A DNA stretch of 64,000 bases from JAXHUM01 sp034189325 (GCA_034189325.1 JAXHUM010000044.1:7953-71952), one strand, 5' to 3'. Positions 1 through 9,562 are shown, counted from the stretch's first letter. A program made the numbers and translations. Notes: generated from the letters alone by a model not told the origin.

Positions 1-22
1 CCACCCCCATACCATCCAGGTC

Positions 23-373
23 ATGAATTCACTGTTTCTTGCCCTCGAAAAAGTGATCGTTCAAGATATTGATGAGACGGAGAGGAAACGTATCTTGCTT
101 AAGGAGGCTGCCAAATTCAAGAAATTGAAGGAGGAAATATCTCTTAGAAAGGCGCGTTCTGCAGAGGAAAAGGAACCGACAGCCTTAAAAGAGGTGAAGC
201 CTTCCCTCCCGCGTGATGAGAACGTGCTGATTGATCAGAATAAGGCGTTGCCGGTTAAAGAAGTGTCGCCTCACGAGGCCTTTGCCTATGCCCTGGAGGA
301 GATAAAGGAAGTGATCAAAGCCGAATTCAGGAGCTTGAGGGCAGAACTGAAGTTGTGGAGGGAGGACAGCTGA
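23..373 (+). CDS. Hypothetical charged protein, possibly 5'-truncated by the window edge
   Basis: I do not recognise this protein. It is 116 residues from the first ATG, rich in Lys and Glu, and probably largely helical. A C-terminal segment (about 85-116) looks amphipathic. The frame stays open upstream to the window edge and the ATG has only a weak ribosome-binding site, so the real start may lie outside the window. The stop is followed one base later by the start of the next gene, so the two are probably co-transcribed as the beginning of the signalling cluster. Confidence 0.55.
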   Translation: MNSLFLALEKVIVQDIDETERKRILLKEAAKFKKLKEEISLRKARSAEEKEPTALKEVKPSLPRDENVLIDQNKALPVKEVSPHEAFAYALEEIKEVIKAEFRSLRAELKLWREDS

Positions 374-374
374 C

Positions 375-845
375 ATGAATCTTCCATCAAGCGAGATCCT
401 CACAACTGTTTTCAAACGTGTGCCTAAGGAAAGTATGGGTGAATTCTCCCTTGATGCTCATATGTTGGAAATTCTGATGGAATTGGACGGCAAAAAAAGG
501 CCGGACGCCATTGCGAAGAAGACGGGTATGAAGATCGGGACGTTAAGAGAAGTCCTGACCAGATTACTCAAGCTGAAACTGATTGAGCCTGTCACCGACA
601 CAATCCCGGTCCTGGACAAAGACTTTTTGGATTATCTCATTAGTGAATTGGCAATCGCCATAGGGCCCATCGCAGAGATACTTGTTGAAGATGCAATGAG
701 CGATCTTGGGCATAACGCGATGAGATTCCCCAGTCACAGGGCTGCAGAGTTGGTTGATTTGTTGGCACGACAAATTGAGCGCGAGGAAAAAAGGAAAGAG
801 TTCAAACACAATCTTGTGACAAAACTGAAGGAGAGGAAATATTAA
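375..845 (+). CDS. Winged-helix-like protein with GPIA-type C-terminal domain
   Basis: This 156-residue protein has an N-terminal region (about 25-75) that reads like a winged helix-turn-helix: a helix, the segment DAIAKKTGM, then a recognition-like helix TLREVLTRLLKLKLIEP. The C-terminal part (about 90-150) carries a GPIAEILVEDA motif and a helical tail. This resembles the small domain found at the C-termini of many deltaproteobacterial signalling proteins (I believe catalogued as DUF8082; name from memory). It starts one base after the upstream gene. The context of receptor, PAS and REC proteins suggests a signalling or regulatory role; DNA binding is an inference. Confidence 0.7.
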   Translation: MNLPSSEILTTVFKRVPKESMGEFSLDAHMLEILMELDGKKRPDAIAKKTGMKIGTLREVLTRLLKLKLIEPVTDTIPVLDKDFLDYLISELAIAIGPIAEILVEDAMSDLGHNAMRFPSHRAAELVDLLARQIEREEKRKEFKHNLVTKLKERKY

Positions 846-871
846 TTCATTCCTGTTAAGGGAGCTTGGTG

Positions 872-2041
872 ATGATAGTAATATGTGAGGAATGCGGCAA
901 GAAGTACCAGATAGATCCTGATAAACTCAAGGGAGAGACTGGAAAGGCCAAATGTAAGGCTTGTGGTAATCTTATCACCATAAAAAAATCGGACAGCAAA
1001 GCGCCAGACCCAACACCTCCACCGCCTCCGCCTCCAGAGGAGGAAAAAGCTCTTCAGGAAGAACAGGAACCTGTTTCAAAACCCCTTCCTGAGGACTCAA
1101 AGGAAAGCGAAAGCAAAAAGAGAAAGAAGAAATCCTCTTCAAGGGTGAGAAGTCTCGGAGTGAGAAGCAAGATGATCCTTCTCTTTGTCTCTCTACCGAC
1201 TCTATTTATGTGTGCTACAGCCCTGTTTTCTATTGATCAGCTTCAGAACCTTTCAGGATTAATTATCGATGAAAGCTCGAAGACGGTAGGTCATATCTCG
1301 ACGAGTTCCGTGAATGATAATGCCGATTTTATAGCAAAACGGACACAGGCATATCTCTCAAATCACCCGGATTTGAGAGAAAAGGATTTTAGCAGAGATG
1401 AAGGCCTGCGGAAAATTATTACCCGCTCTGTTGAAATTGCCGGTGACTCAACCCTATTTGTAAGATCAGGTGATGATCACACCGGGACTATCCTGCTAAA
1501 CAAGAAAACCGGTCTGGAAGGCACCACGCTTGAAGACCAATGGATATCCGGGACTTTTCGTGGCGCAAAATATGATAAGCAAGGGAAAGTGATTCTCGGT
1601 GAGCATGGCTGGAGAGATTCCACAAACTACTTCTTACAAAAAGATGACGACGGCCAACTCAAGGAAATGATCCTATCACTCGCCCCTGTCTTGGGGACAC
1701 CCTATGTTATCGGGTTGAGTGTCTACGCTGATCATTTTTTTGCACCCATAAATCAGCTGGATGAGCGTTCCAAGATGATTCTACTTGAAACAAGAAACGT
1801 TTATGCGGCCATTATAGGTGCCGGAATCCTGCTCATAGGCCTCGTCGTTACCATATTCAGTTACAGGCTGGCAGGGCGGATAAGGCGCTTGACAGAGGCG
1901 GCCGACCGGATAAGCGTGGGCGAACTTGATGTGGAAATAAAGATGAAATCGAAAGATGAGATCGGCGAGCTAGCCAAAGCCATTACCCGTATGCAAGATA
2001 GTATCCGCATCTCTATAAGTAGACTACGCAGGAGAAGATAA
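872..2041 (+). CDS. MJ0042-type zinc-ribbon protein with sensor domain and HAMP
   Basis: A 389-residue membrane receptor. An N-terminal zinc ribbon has CxxC pairs at residues 5/8 and 28/31 (MJ0042 family). A Pro-rich, charged linker follows (about 45-95), then TM1 (about 98-120), an extracytoplasmic region of about 190 residues that looks cache-like, TM2 (about 310-330) and a HAMP domain to the end. There is no kinase, cyclase or methyl-accepting domain after HAMP, so any output must come through a partner protein or through the N-terminal cytoplasmic zinc ribbon. TTG (866), GTG (869) and ATG (872) are consecutive; ATG is chosen because AGGGA at 859-863 lies 8 bases upstream. The neighbours are signalling proteins. 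Confidence 0.8.
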   Translation: MIVICEECGKKYQIDPDKLKGETGKAKCKACGNLITIKKSDSKAPDPTPPPPPPPEEEKALQEEQEPVSKPLPEDSKESESKKRKKKSSSRVRSLGVRSKMILLFVSLPTLFMCATALFSIDQLQNLSGLIIDESSKTVGHISTSSVNDNADFIAKRTQAYLSNHPDLREKDFSRDEGLRKIITRSVEIAGDSTLFVRSGDDHTGTILLNKKTGLEGTTLEDQWISGTFRGAKYDKQGKVILGEHGWRDSTNYFLQKDDDGQLKEMILSLAPVLGTPYVIGLSVYADHFFAPINQLDERSKMILLETRNVYAAIIGAGILLIGLVVTIFSYRLAGRIRRLTEAADRISVGELDVEIKMKSKDEIGELAKAITRMQDSIRISISRLRRRR

Positions 2042-2129
2042 AAATCTGAGGCAAAATGCTCCGGTCCGTGCTCACAATTACTATACGTATATACCCCTTT
2101 CGCATATCACGATCTGACAGAGGATTGAC

Positions 2130-3116
2130 ATGATCATTACTCCGAAGGAAAAGCCTGTAATCGAAAACATGAACAGTTACTATCTCAATATGCCGAGATT
2201 GTTTGAACATTACCAGGGCGAGCTGGGTTCCGGCTGCGTCTATTTCAAGTCCGTTACAGCTGAAGGAACAATCTTTTTCGATAAGGACGAATTACTAAAC
2301 GGCTCGTATAGGGACTATGACGGTGAGATCATAGGAAAGGATGCAATAGACGGTTTTATGAAAACGGTAGACCACAAGAGTTGCGTTGTTACGGTCTATA
2401 AAATCGATCCTGAGTCCATATACTTCTGGGCGAATCTCCCTCGATCAGAGAGGATTTATAACGATCTCAGTACGGAATTTACAGATCTTCAAGGCCTCAT
2501 GAGCAAGATGGGTTCGGAAAAGCTCACCGGCTTTATAGAAGTATCGATTGAAAACAGTGAAGATTGCGGTCTTATTTTTCTTAGCGGTGGTCGGATCACT
2601 GGAGGGTCCTTTTCCTGGGGCACAGGCAAAATGAACCATTCGGAAGAGAGTCTCCAAATCCTCCTGGAGAAGACGAAGGTGTCAGGAGGGACCTTCCATG
2701 TGAGCAGCATCCCAATGGAAGAGGAGACTCCTGAAAGTGATTCCAAGAAAAACGGGTGGCAGTATTCATCCGATACCGTCAGGTACCTGGAGGAATTGCT
2801 CAATATTTTCGAGAAAACGGTCAAATCCAACAAAAGAATAAAGACTGAGTTCAGTATTCTTCTCAAAAAAAAGTTCATGGATCTGGCCAACAAGTATGAT
2901 TTTCTTGATCCATTTGCAGCAGAAGTCGAGTATTCGGGGCAGAGGCTTACGTTCAAAGGGAAGGCAACGGAAGAGGAGTTGGCTAATGGGATAACAGAGT
3001 CTGTCAGAATACTTGCCGATGAACTTGAAATCAGGCATCAACTCAATGACAATTTGGGTGCCTGGTCTAAACAACATTCTGATGACCTCGCCAGATTTGG
3101 TATAGAATTCAAGTAA
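2130..3116 (+). CDS. DUF4388/PATAN-like signalling protein
   Basis: A 328-residue soluble protein with no predicted signal peptide. The middle (about 125-195) contains GLIFLSGGRITGGSFSWG, which resembles the beta-rich PATAN/DUF4388 domain often fused to receiver domains. The same kind of segment recurs in the REC protein at 4285-5313. The C-terminal 110 residues are helical and charged and resemble no family I can name. It sits between the HAMP receptor and the PAS protein, on the same strand, so it is likely part of the same pathway. The function is unknown. Confidence 0.65.
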   Translation: MIITPKEKPVIENMNSYYLNMPRLFEHYQGELGSGCVYFKSVTAEGTIFFDKDELLNGSYRDYDGEIIGKDAIDGFMKTVDHKSCVVTVYKIDPESIYFWANLPRSERIYNDLSTEFTDLQGLMSKMGSEKLTGFIEVSIENSEDCGLIFLSGGRITGGSFSWGTGKMNHSEESLQILLEKTKVSGGTFHVSSIPMEEETPESDSKKNGWQYSSDTVRYLEELLNIFEKTVKSNKRIKTEFSILLKKKFMDLANKYDFLDPFAAEVEYSGQRLTFKGKATEEELANGITESVRILADELEIRHQLNDNLGAWSKQHSDDLARFGIEFK

Positions 3117-3199
3117 GCCCCATATGCTGTGTCCAAGCTTTTCCTCCATCTCAGGGTTTTTGGCAAAAATAGCATGCTTTATTTGAAGGTCGGCGATAT

Positions 3200-4285
3200 A
3201 TGACTCTAAGCCCGCCAAAAATTAATGAAGATCCATCCGCAGAATGGTTTTCCGACTATATCGGCAACCTTCCTGTTGGAATATTCCGAATGAGTATTGA
3301 GGGCAAAATCGTCTACTGCAACCATACCTGCGCCCGCATATTAGGTTATGATTCCGAAAACAGGCTCACAGGTTTTTCGGCTTTCAGTCTTTGCCACACC
3401 AAAAAAGAGGGAGATGGGTTTTTCCGAGCGATCCTCAAAAAAGGTTTTATTAATGATTTTGTCATGGGCCTCAATACAAGGGATGGGAACTCCATATTCT
3501 GTTCCTTCACTGCACGGGGAGTTTTCGATAATAAGGGAAGAATGGTCTTTTTGGACGGTGTGTTTAAAGAAATCGATCAGACAATGGAAAGTGGAGGCAA
3601 AGACGCACAGCTGGATACGATGGCGGATACCCTGGATGATTTCGTTTTCTTGGTGAATACTGAGGGGGTCTTGCTTGACGTCAACAAAGCAGGGAGCCGT
3701 TTCCTTGGACTCCCAAAGGACAAATTGCTGAAAGAATCGTTGTCCCAATTCATCTCGTCTGAATACAAAGATCTCTTCTCTTTCTTTCTCATAGACATAT
3801 TAGAAACCCGTCAGTTAGATGGTGTCTTCACTATGATGGGCAAGGCAGGCGGAGAGTATCACGTTGATTTTTATGCTATTCTTGTCAAGGTGAAGGCCGC
3901 TCCTCCGTACATAAGGATCGTAGGGCGTGATATCACGGAGCAAACAAAGCAGCACAGAAAACACATAAAAAGCGCCAAACTTCAAGGGGCGTTGGAAATG
4001 GCGGGAGGTACGGCACACAGACTCAACCAGCCACTCACCATCCTCAACAATCTGATGGGGGAGGTGCTGTCTGATCGGCAGGTTAGAGATGACCTGGGTC
4101 GGAAGCTCACAAAAATCAATAGACAAATCCAGAATCTGAACCGAATAGCAGGAAAAATAAAGTCTATCAAGAGATATGAGACTATGGATTACTTGGGCGC
4201 GATAAAGATTATCGATATTGATAAGGCCTCAAACAGGGATGATTATAAAAATGGTTCCACGCAAGTCGTTGGTGAGAGAGCCTGA
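3200..4285 (+). CDS. PAS-PAS protein with histidine-kinase H-box but no ATPase domain
   Basis: A 361-residue cytoplasmic sensor. PAS domain 1 spans about 20-125 (GIFRMSIEGKIVYCNHTC) and PAS domain 2 about 135-250 (DDFVFLVNTEGVLLDVNKAG). A dimerisation/H-box region follows (about 255-325) with the motif GGTAHRLNQPLTIL, where His is the expected phospho-acceptor. The protein ends about 35 residues later with no N, G1 or G2 boxes, so it cannot autophosphorylate alone as read. Its stop overlaps the start of the receiver gene by one base (TGATG), which implies translational coupling and a functional pair. GAAGG at 3185-3189 precedes the ATG. Confidence 0.82.
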   Translation: MTLSPPKINEDPSAEWFSDYIGNLPVGIFRMSIEGKIVYCNHTCARILGYDSENRLTGFSAFSLCHTKKEGDGFFRAILKKGFINDFVMGLNTRDGNSIFCSFTARGVFDNKGRMVFLDGVFKEIDQTMESGGKDAQLDTMADTLDDFVFLVNTEGVLLDVNKAGSRFLGLPKDKLLKESLSQFISSEYKDLFSFFLIDILETRQLDGVFTMMGKAGGEYHVDFYAILVKVKAAPPYIRIVGRDITEQTKQHRKHIKSAKLQGALEMAGGTAHRLNQPLTILNNLMGEVLSDRQVRDDLGRKLTKINRQIQNLNRIAGKIKSIKRYETMDYLGAIKIIDIDKASNRDDYKNGSTQVVGERA

Positions 4286-5313
4286 TGACAAGGAATGTAC
4301 TCATAGTTGATGATGACAAGGAGATGCTTCTGTCCCTCAAAGAAGGCCTTCAGAAGTACAGCGTCACTTTTTCGGTCCTAATAGCTGAAGATGGTTTTGC
4401 GGCCATAGAGGAGATCAAGCAAAAGTCTATCTCTCTCGTAGTAACGGACCTGAAAATGCCTCGAATGAACGGATTTGCCCTTTTATCCTATATCGCCGAG
4501 AGATACGCCCATATACCTGTTTTAATTATGACCGCCTATGGGACCGCTGAAATGGACAAACTGGCCCATGTTGGCGGGGCTGTCGGATATATCGAGAAAC
4601 CATTTCTTATTGAGGATATGGGCCGACAGATCATCGATGTTCTAAAAAAAGAATCAGAAGGTGGGAAATTGCAGGGCGTCTCCTCGGGTATGTTTTTGCA
4701 GTTCATAGAAATGGAGCAAAAGACCTGCACCATCAGGCTGCTTGATAATAAGTCGAAAAAGCATGGGGTGCTTTTTTTTAAAGATGGTGAATTATTCGAG
4801 GCAAGGACAGGTGAAGTAAGGGGCATTAACGCCGCATATGAGATATTTTCCTGGGATGAAGTCAACCTCTCCATACAGAATGAGTGCTTTCAAAAGGAGA
4901 AAAAAATCGACGGTGACCTCCAGGCCATATTGCTCGAAGCCATGCGCCTTAAGGACGAAAAAGAACAGACCAGCGAGTCCCCCACTGAGCCCAAAAAATC
5001 GAAACCAAAGGTGAAGGCCACCAAGGATGTCGAGATCCAGGAACATTCTCCGGATAGCATTAGAAGAATGATCGAGAAAGGTATTGGTGAAATGTCCGGC
5101 GTGGAGGACGTGTCCCTGAATAACTCTTGGGATGGGCTTGTGGCACAGATGAAGAGGATTGGCTCCTTCTTCGATACGGGCAAATTAAAATTGGTCTACG
5201 TTGATACCGACGAGCCTAATGACTTGGTCCTTGTTGCAGGTCAAAAGACAATTGCGGTTTCAGTCAATTCGAGGTGCCCAAGGGAAAGGCTAATAGAGGC
5301 CCTGAGACATTAG
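4285..5313 (+). CDS. Response regulator with REC, PATAN-like and roadblock-like regions
   Basis: A 342-residue protein. An N-terminal receiver domain (1-122) has the acidic pair in IVDDD, the phospho-acceptor Asp in VVTDLKMP, the Thr switch in LIMTAYG and the Lys in EKPF. A PATAN/DUF4388-like domain follows (about 128-230; GVLFFKDGELFEARTGEVRG), then a charged linker. The C-terminal region of about 90 residues (VEDVSLNNSWDG onward) may be a roadblock-like fold. There is no DNA-binding or enzymatic output domain. Its start overlaps the stop of the PAS/H-box protein, its likely phosphodonor or scaffold partner. Confidence 0.83.
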   Translation: MTRNVLIVDDDKEMLLSLKEGLQKYSVTFSVLIAEDGFAAIEEIKQKSISLVVTDLKMPRMNGFALLSYIAERYAHIPVLIMTAYGTAEMDKLAHVGGAVGYIEKPFLIEDMGRQIIDVLKKESEGGKLQGVSSGMFLQFIEMEQKTCTIRLLDNKSKKHGVLFFKDGELFEARTGEVRGINAAYEIFSWDEVNLSIQNECFQKEKKIDGDLQAILLEAMRLKDEKEQTSESPTEPKKSKPKVKATKDVEIQEHSPDSIRRMIEKGIGEMSGVEDVSLNNSWDGLVAQMKRIGSFFDTGKLKLVYVDTDEPNDLVLVAGQKTIAVSVNSRCPRERLIEALRH

Positions 5314-5443
5314 AAGCCTATCCATGAGCCTGACGAATATTCAACAGATTCCGACGAATAGGGTCCTAGCAGATCTCAAATATTGAAATATCGATCAGGA
5401 AGCGGAGCTATCATTTACTGTTTGAGGAGGCTTTTGAAAGAGA

Positions 5444-5800
5444 ATGAAAGAGGTCTTGCATCGTGTGTTGGATGTGGAGGATGTCAAGGGAGTCATGTTT
5501 TTTTCCTTGGAAGGAGAACTCCTTTTTAGAGAGTTCTTGTCCCCCTTGTCTGAAGAACCTGAGAAAAAGGACTGGTGGGATCTTTTCATCTATTCATTGA
5601 ACCGCGTAAAAGAGGCTGATCTGATATATGAGAAGAATCGTATTTATATCAGAAGAACCGAAATTGGCTTCCTCCTGGTTCTGATGGGACTATATACGCC
5701 TATGGCGATGTTGCGACTTGATTGTGATATGTTGCTTCCCACCTTAAAGAAGAAGAAAGGGAGAGAGGGGCTTCGAGGCCTGTTCAGAGCAAAGAAATAA
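5444..5800 (+). CDS. Roadblock/LC7-like small protein
   Basis: A 118-residue protein with a start (VLDVEDVKGVMFFSLEGELLF) that resembles roadblock/LC7 (MglB-like) proteins: a helix, then beta strands carrying a small residue at the turn. The central part alternates strands and helices and the C-terminus is strongly basic. In deltaproteobacteria such proteins often act with small GTPases or PATAN proteins in polarity and motility control. No MglA-type GTPase is in this window. The family assignment is by pattern only. Confidence 0.6.
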   Translation: MKEVLHRVLDVEDVKGVMFFSLEGELLFREFLSPLSEEPEKKDWWDLFIYSLNRVKEADLIYEKNRIYIRRTEIGFLLVLMGLYTPMAMLRLDCDMLLPTLKKKKGREGLRGLFRAKK

Positions 5801-6206
5801 TATAGGCCTTGGAAATGGATGCAACATAAAGAGACGGGACGCCTTTATTTGTAGTCCATCTGAAGACAAGACTGGAGTTTTATTCTCAAAATATGTTGTA
5901 TATTCTGACCCAGAATAGATGAGGGCTATCCCCATTTTGACTCTGACGAGTCGGATGCCTATGGGTATTTATTTTCTTGAAAAGCACATTAAAATGATAT
6001 TGTTTATAGCCAAAATCACGCTCCACAATCTCTTCTCAAAAGCGGCGAGGGAGTTTTGATAGCAGCTTCAGTTGTTTCCATGATCGGATTTATTCATCTT
6101 AGACGACATAAGACTTCTTGAAGACATTGTCTTCAACTATAAGAGTTCATTCAGGATCCTTCTGAACGACTTAACCTGTCCGGTGTTATGAGGGTGTCAT
6201 CTGGAT
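5801..6206 (+). other. Intergenic region with no gene seen
   Basis: About 400 bases without a convincing ORF. A short inverted repeat GACTC-TGAC-GAGTC lies at 5939-5952. AT-rich sequence around 5980-6005 contains TTGAAA but no well-spaced -10 box. The promoter of the downstream ATPase gene probably lies here, but I cannot place it. Confidence 0.4.
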
Positions 6207-8594
6207 ATGGCAGGTATTCAAACCAAAATGAAAGAGGATATAGATACCAGAATCAAGGAGGCAGAGGTCTACGAATCGATGGGACTGCAAAAGGAAGCCC
6301 TGGCAGTCTACGAAGGTATATTGCCCAGCCTCTCTGAATCAAATTCCGACCATAAAGAAATCATCCATGACAGAATTAGAGCGGTCAAAGGGAAGATCAA
6401 TAGCCTTGAGAAGGAAGAGAATATGAAAGATATCTCTGCAAAGGATATCGCCTCTCTCACAGAATCCTTCTCTGATGAGGACAATCCTCAGGCCCTTTTT
6501 GAAAGCGCCTTTGCCCTCAAAGAACTAGGGCTTCATGACGAAGCGATCGTCGAATATGAAAAACTTCTCCAGTTGGACTTTCCACTTGAAAAGGTTATTC
6601 CTGCTATTGCCGTTTGCCTCCTCAAGAGCCATTCTCCCACAAAGGTTATTGAGAAGGTCGAGAAAATAATCGTCGACCAGAAACCTGGAAACAAAGAAAA
6701 GGCACAGGTCAAGTTCAGGCTCGGAAGGGAAATGGAGAAGAGGGATTATAAAGACCTTGCCCTTGAACTCTATAGATCGGCGAAACAGTTTGAACCGGAT
6801 GACCAAGAGATAAAGAAGCGGCTCGATTCCATCATGGCCAGCCTCTCTTCCGGTTCTAAATACGACTATCTCATCAATGAAAAGCTGGTCACCACGGAAC
6901 AACTTCGCAAAGCACTCTCCATGTCAAAGAAGACAAACAAGAGTGTCGAGTTTATACTCCTTGAACAGTTTAAGGTGAGAAAAGAGGAACTGGGAAAGTC
7001 GCTCTCATTTTTTTATAATTGTCCCTTCAGGAACTACGACCCCGACCTGCCCATTCCAACGGAACTCATTGGAAACCTGAAGAAACCGTTCCTCCTCCAT
7101 GAGCTATGGGTCCCTTTAAGCTGGGGGAAAAACGGTGTTGAGATACTTATAGATGATCCAGCTAACCTCACAAAGACGGATCACATCAGGGCACTGGTAA
7201 AGACAAAAAAAATCAATTTCTCCGTTGCCATCAAAGAAGATATTGAGACATTCATCAGACGTTTCTTCGATCCAAAACAACAGCAAATGATGGAGCCCAC
7301 TGATGATGACGCTGATGATTTCGACCTGATCCCCGATGTCTCTTTTGAAGAGGAGGAAGACATTGAAGATGATCGGGAAGGTTTTGATGAGGCTTCAGGG
7401 CAGGTTGTCCGACTGGTCGATCAAATTATCATCACGGCATATCGTAAGAATGCCTCGGACATTCACATTGAGCCCTCCCCCGTCACCAAATCAACAAACA
7501 TACGTTTCCGGATTGACGGCGTCTGTCAAGAATATATGAAACTACCCAATGCCATGGCACGGGGCATTCTCTCACGGGTCAAAATTATGGCCGGTCTTGA
7601 TATTGCCGAACGACGACTTCCTCAGGATGGAAAAATAAAATTCAGACGAAAAGGGGTCATCCCTTTTGAGCTTCGAGCAGCGACCCTTCCCACTGCAGGC
7701 GGTTTTGAAGATGCCGTGTTAAGGATTCTCGCCAAGGCCGGGGCAATGAAGCTGGAAGAAATGGCATTGAGTGAGAATAATCTCAGAATCATAAAACAGA
7801 TTATTAAAAAACCTTATGGTCTCATTCCGGTCGTCGGTCCAACAGGGTCGGGCAAGACCACCACCCTTCACGCAGCACTTGGGTATATCAATGACCCCGG
7901 CAGGAAAATATGGACGGCGGAGGATCCTGTTGAAATCACTCAAGCCGGATTGAGACAGGTTGAGGCAAAGCCCAAGATAGGACTTGACTTTGCTCGAATC
8001 ATGCGTTCTTTTCTAAGGGCCGATCCGGACGTCATCATGATCGGTGAGATGCGCGATAAAGAAACTGCATCGATCGGCGTAGAGGCCTCCCTTACAGGTC
8101 ACCTGGTTCTTTCGACCCTGCACACCAACAGTGCTCCTGAAACCATCACCCGGTTACTGGATATGGGCCTGAACGCCCTCAATTTCTCCGACGCCTTTCT
8201 CGGTGTCCTCGCCCAGAGACTTGTCAGGCGACTGTGCAAGGAATGCAGGGAGAAGTACGTGCCGACTGAAGAGGAATTCCAGGACATCGTGACGGATTAT
8301 GGTCGACAATATTTCCAACTCACAAAAATAGAATATTCTCCCGACCTTGTTTTGTACAGGCCCTGTGGGTGCGAAGCATGCTCCCGTACAGGATACAAAG
8401 GTCGTCTCGGCATACATGAATTGATGGAGGGCACTCCCGAGATTAAAAAGATGATAAAGCAACAGGCCCCTACTGAAAACATTCGCGACCAAGCCCTCAA
8501 GGAGGGTATGCATACTCTCAAGCAGGATGGCATATTGAAGGTCTTTCAGGGAATAACCGATATCAGTGAGGTGAGACGCGTCTGCATCAATTGA
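6207..8594 (+). CDS. PilB/GspE-type secretion/pilus ATPase with N-terminal TPR region
   Basis: A 795-residue ATPase of the type II secretion/type IV pilus family. Residues 1 to about 215 are TPR-like helices. A GspE/MshE N-terminal domain follows (about 219-305; YLINEKLVTTEQL). After an acidic linker comes the ATPase core (about 390-795) with Walker A GPTGSGKTTT near residue 545, an Asp box and Walker B VIMIGEMRD near 610, the His box STLHTN, and the zinc-binding CxxC pairs LCKEC and CGCEAC. The core is complete. No pilin, GspF/PilC or secretin gene is adjacent, which is unusual, while signalling genes lie on both sides. It probably powers a pilus or secretion machine encoded elsewhere; the TPR region may dock a regulator. 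Confidence 0.9.
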   Translation: MAGIQTKMKEDIDTRIKEAEVYESMGLQKEALAVYEGILPSLSESNSDHKEIIHDRIRAVKGKINSLEKEENMKDISAKDIASLTESFSDEDNPQALFESAFALKELGLHDEAIVEYEKLLQLDFPLEKVIPAIAVCLLKSHSPTKVIEKVEKIIVDQKPGNKEKAQVKFRLGREMEKRDYKDLALELYRSAKQFEPDDQEIKKRLDSIMASLSSGSKYDYLINEKLVTTEQLRKALSMSKKTNKSVEFILLEQFKVRKEELGKSLSFFYNCPFRNYDPDLPIPTELIGNLKKPFLLHELWVPLSWGKNGVEILIDDPANLTKTDHIRALVKTKKINFSVAIKEDIETFIRRFFDPKQQQMMEPTDDDADDFDLIPDVSFEEEEDIEDDREGFDEASGQVVRLVDQIIITAYRKNASDIHIEPSPVTKSTNIRFRIDGVCQEYMKLPNAMARGILSRVKIMAGLDIAERRLPQDGKIKFRRKGVIPFELRAATLPTAGGFEDAVLRILAKAGAMKLEEMALSENNLRIIKQIIKKPYGLIPVVGPTGSGKTTTLHAALGYINDPGRKIWTAEDPVEITQAGLRQVEAKPKIGLDFARIMRSFLRADPDVIMIGEMRDKETASIGVEASLTGHLVLSTLHTNSAPETITRLLDMGLNALNFSDAFLGVLAQRLVRRLCKECREKYVPTEEEFQDIVTDYGRQYFQLTKIEYSPDLVLYRPCGCEACSRTGYKGRLGIHELMEGTPEIKKMIKQQAPTENIRDQALKEGMHTLKQDGILKVFQGITDISEVRRVCIN

Positions 8595-8755
8595 TCGTTG
8601 ACGCCTGACAAGTAAGATACAGAACACTAATCCATGGAACGTCTCTGAGACTTTTTATGGGGCCATTGAAAGATTGTATCATAGTAAGCTGAGTCGGTTT
8701 CATGCTCGGAACTCTTACGAAAACAAAAGCCAACATCTGAAGGTCATTGATTAGG

Positions 8756-9556
8756 ATGAACAAAATGGGTAGAAAAGCCCTGGTCGTGGACAACGACTTT
8801 TACTTGGTAGAGTTCCTCACGGAACTCCTTGAAGAGAGAGGTTATCAGGTATTCAAGGCATATGATGGAAAGGAGGGCATATCAAAACTCGAAAAAGAAA
8901 CCTTTGATATCCTTATTGTGGACCTCCTGATGCCGAAAATCGATGGGAAGCAGATGATCAAGTTCGTACGATCGAAATATTCCGACAGACCCCTCCCCAT
9001 CATCGCGCTTTCCGAAGTCCTTGCTGAGCAAATCAAGGGACTCAATGAAATTGAAGCTGACTACCTTGTCACGAAGGCCCCGATCGAGAAAATGACGGAG
9101 CAGGTCACGATGCTTTTGGACAGGCTAGAAAAACAACCGATCCCCTCCCGGACGGATAAAAAGATATACCAGCCTGATGAATTGGTTCCCAGACAGGCAA
9201 GCGAAGAACTCATAAAGGCAGCGGATTTCTATCAAGCGGTGGTCGAGGGAATCGCTATGGGGCTCCTTGTCCTTGATAAAGATACAAGCGTCATCTGCGC
9301 CAACACACTTGCCCTTGACATTATTAATAGACCTTACGAAGATGTGTTAAATCGCAAGGTAGTCTCTCTTTTTCCCTACGAAGAGAGCGCCAGGGTGCTT
9401 CAAGCTCTCAAGAGTATCAAACAAAGCCCAGACGGTGAAAAGGCCGACATTATTCTCATCAGCGACTCCGGGACAATCCGGCTCGTGATCTCTATTCTTC
9501 GAGTCGTCAACGAAACAGAGGGCTGGATACTCGGGATTGATAGCCTGGATGTGTAA
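8756..9556 (+). CDS. Response regulator with REC and PAS domains
   Basis: A protein of about 266 residues. The receiver domain (about 1-120) has VVDNDF and VDLLMPKIDG, with the phospho-acceptor Asp in IVDLLMP. The conserved Thr/Ser switch and Lys positions read ALSE and TKAP. A PAS domain follows (about 160-260; GIAMGLLVLDKDTSVICANTLA). There is no effector domain, so it probably relays by protein contact. Candidate starts are TTG 8747, ATG 8756 and ATG 8765; GAAGG at 8739-8743 favours 8756. It follows the PilB/GspE-like ATPase and precedes the HNH gene by only a few bases. Confidence 0.82.
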   Translation: MNKMGRKALVVDNDFYLVEFLTELLEERGYQVFKAYDGKEGISKLEKETFDILIVDLLMPKIDGKQMIKFVRSKYSDRPLPIIALSEVLAEQIKGLNEIEADYLVTKAPIEKMTEQVTMLLDRLEKQPIPSRTDKKIYQPDELVPRQASEELIKAADFYQAVVEGIAMGLLVLDKDTSVICANTLALDIINRPYEDVLNRKVVSLFPYEESARVLQALKSIKQSPDGEKADIILISDSGTIRLVISILRVVNETEGWILGIDSLDV

Positions 9557-9562
9557 CCGATC

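Noticed and set aside
5939..5952. GACTC-TGAC-GAGTC as a regulatory hairpin
   Set aside because: Five-base arms are common by chance and there is no gene-specific context.
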